From the NCBI GenBank assembly GCA_009733775.1, contig WOGZ01000482.1, positions 1 through 19,567 of the forward strand: a stretch of 19,567 nt of DNA, written 5' to 3'. Source of the stretch: Alectoria sarmentosa. Taxonomy: Eukaryota > Ascomycota > Lecanoromycetes > Lecanorales > Parmeliaceae. Positions 18,647-19,567 of the stretch are shown here, piece after piece; position 1 is the stretch's first letter; each line of letters begins with the position of its first letter. Below the pieces are notes generated by a model. That model searched no databases. It saw only the letters and a list, made by a program, of their open reading frames with translations, and was not told the origin of the DNA. The translations under genes and the position numbers were made by a program.

Positions 18647-19392
18647 AAAAAACGATGTCTCAGCGCTATAAAGATCGAAGAAACATACTTATAACTTGTT
18701 TTATATCTTTAAAACATTTAATTGATAATCATTCTCAATTGAAGAAAACTGATGATAGCAATAATAACAATATATCATGAGAAGTTCGTTTATAGCATCG
18801 TCGATATTATGATGTTTTATCGTTTTAAACATTTAAGAATAACGTGATTTGATGAAGAATTAACGTCATGATCGCCGTCGAAGCATTTAAATGTTTAATG
18901 TCATTTGATATTTCATATTTCGGGCGGAGAAAAGATCGCAAAAATCAAGCGATATGATTAAATGAGGTCTCTCGAACCGAATCGAGCCGTAAACGCTAAA
19001 CTTTATTTGAAGTTCATATGTGTTTTGATGATGCTCTGAGTAATCTTTTTTCATGAATTGTTATATATATGATATCGAATGAAATTAATAATGGCGATAG
19101 CGAGGTTTTAAAACGACGTCAAGGGGCTTCGAAAGGTGTTTATAATGTGAATAATAAGGACCGCGTGTTCGTTTGAGTCTTAAATCGACACGTCGTCGTC
19201 GTCAACATCGATCGATTTTGCCGTTGAAAAAATGACGTGAAGACGCACGCATAATAATCGAAAGTTGCATACAATCGTCATCGCCCGTTATGATAATGAC
19301 GATTGTAAAAAAAAAAGAAAAAAGAGAAAGAATAAATGATAAGGCCTTTTTATAAATTAATCGTTAATTCAATCGAATAATATTTAATCTTT
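18647..19392 (-). other. 3' UTR of the second chromovirus copy
   Basis: Aligns throughout with 8632-9362. It includes the purine run at 19307-19330 (plus strand) and the 11-bp-arm stem-loop at 19271-19306. No independent coding frame is evident, although the sequence is less mutated here than elsewhere. Confidence 0.75.
19271..19306 (-). promoter_or_regulatory. Conserved stem-loop, second copy
   Basis: ACAATCGTCAT (19271-19281) and ATGACGATTGT (19296-19306) are perfect 11-bp inverted arms around a 14-base loop, at the position equivalent to 8718-8753. Confidence 0.6.
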
Positions 19393-19567
19393 TTACCTTG
19401 GTTTGTTCGAATATTTTTTATAAAAGTCTTTTATTACGTCCTTTGCATTGTCGAATTTATTTTCATTAATGTTATATCAGTTGAGATCTTTATCGACGTC
19501 TTTTCACTTAACCTTATATTTAAAACGATTTCATAATCTCTTTAAATTTAATATATCTTCAATTATT
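19393..19567 (-). pseudogene. pol: Chromodomain end of pol, second copy (cut by window edge)
   Basis: The minus-strand frame enters at the window edge and ends at TAA 19395-19393. It reads IEDILNLKRL, stop, NRFKYKVK, stop, KDVDKDLN, stop, YNINENKFDNAKDVIKDFYK and ends YSNKPR. This is the C-terminal chromodomain of a chromovirus integrase. All three internal stops are TGA and are in the same codons as in the copy at 8461-8631; two of them sit where the domain normally has Trp. The conserved ending FYKKYSNKPR corresponds to the common FHxxYPxKPGP end of these proteins, though here translation stops straight after. Confidence 0.85.

Larger units (their letters stand above)
18428..19567 (-). mobile_element. 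3' end of a second, less mutated chromovirus copy
   Basis: The reverse complement of this stretch aligns continuously with 8458-9581: chromodomain end, 3' UTR, polypurine tract and 204-bp LTR. It keeps more G and C than the first copy. For example, the LTR end is GGTTCTGACA here against AATTTTAACA and AATTTTAATA in the other two LTRs, and the pol end is NKPR against NKLR. The element continues beyond the right edge. It lies in inverted orientation to the first copy, 8.8 kb away. Confidence 0.9.

Noticed and set aside
1..19567. Mitochondrial or bacterial AT-rich genome, CRISPR array, rRNA or tRNA genes, or a novel defence system
   Set aside because: No regularly spaced repeats, no rRNA or tRNA signatures, and no intact genes; the LTR elements and transition pattern point to mutated fungal nuclear repeats.

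Overview
This window is a heavily mutated, very AT-rich block of repetitive DNA. It is best explained as a repeat-rich heterochromatic region (AT isochore) of a filamentous ascomycete fungus that has undergone RIP-type C-to-T / G-to-A mutation. I see no intact host gene, rRNA, tRNA or CRISPR array. What can be supported is a nest of LTR retrotransposons with terminal repeats, target-site duplications, polypurine tracts and degraded coding domains.

Layout: (i) 1-1486 is older flanking sequence with an unidentified minus-strand coding remnant (about 610-1045). (ii) 1492-13721 is an outer minus-strand LTR element. Its two 175-bp LTRs (1492-1666 and 13547-13721) are flanked by matching TATAT. Its interior carries a C2H2-zinc-finger ORF (9582-10045, continuing at about 2410-2490). 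(iii) 2496-9581 is a complete but dead plus-strand Ty3/Gypsy chromovirus inserted into that C2H2 ORF. It has two 204-bp LTRs, AATAT duplications, a gag CCHC knuckle, protease, RT, RNase H, integrase with GPY/F module, chromodomain, a long 3' UTR and a polypurine tract. (iv) About 10526-11560 holds a second copy of the 3' end of the outer family. (v) 11560-13546 is unresolved interior with a 135-bp tandem repeat. (vi) 13727-18427 is flanking repetitive DNA with a minus-strand coding remnant (about 16330-17040) containing an in-frame 147-bp tandem repeat. (vii) 18428-19567 is the 3' end (chromodomain, 3' UTR, PPT, 204-bp LTR) of a second, less mutated minus-strand copy of the same chromovirus, running off the right edge.

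How the parts relate: the autonomous chromovirus and the outer C2H2-bearing element share LTR sequence and part of the 3' UTR, but not the coding region next to it. This suggests an autonomous / non-autonomous pair or two diverged lineages. The order of events is readable: the outer element inserted first, the chromovirus inserted into it, and transition mutation then silenced everything. The mutation spectrum is distinctive: most remaining cytosines sit in CpG. None of the coding regions can make a functional product as written. I did not find a new biological system. The most interesting points are the nested structure, the C2H2 element sharing chromovirus termini, and a conserved stem-loop in the chromovirus 3' UTR.
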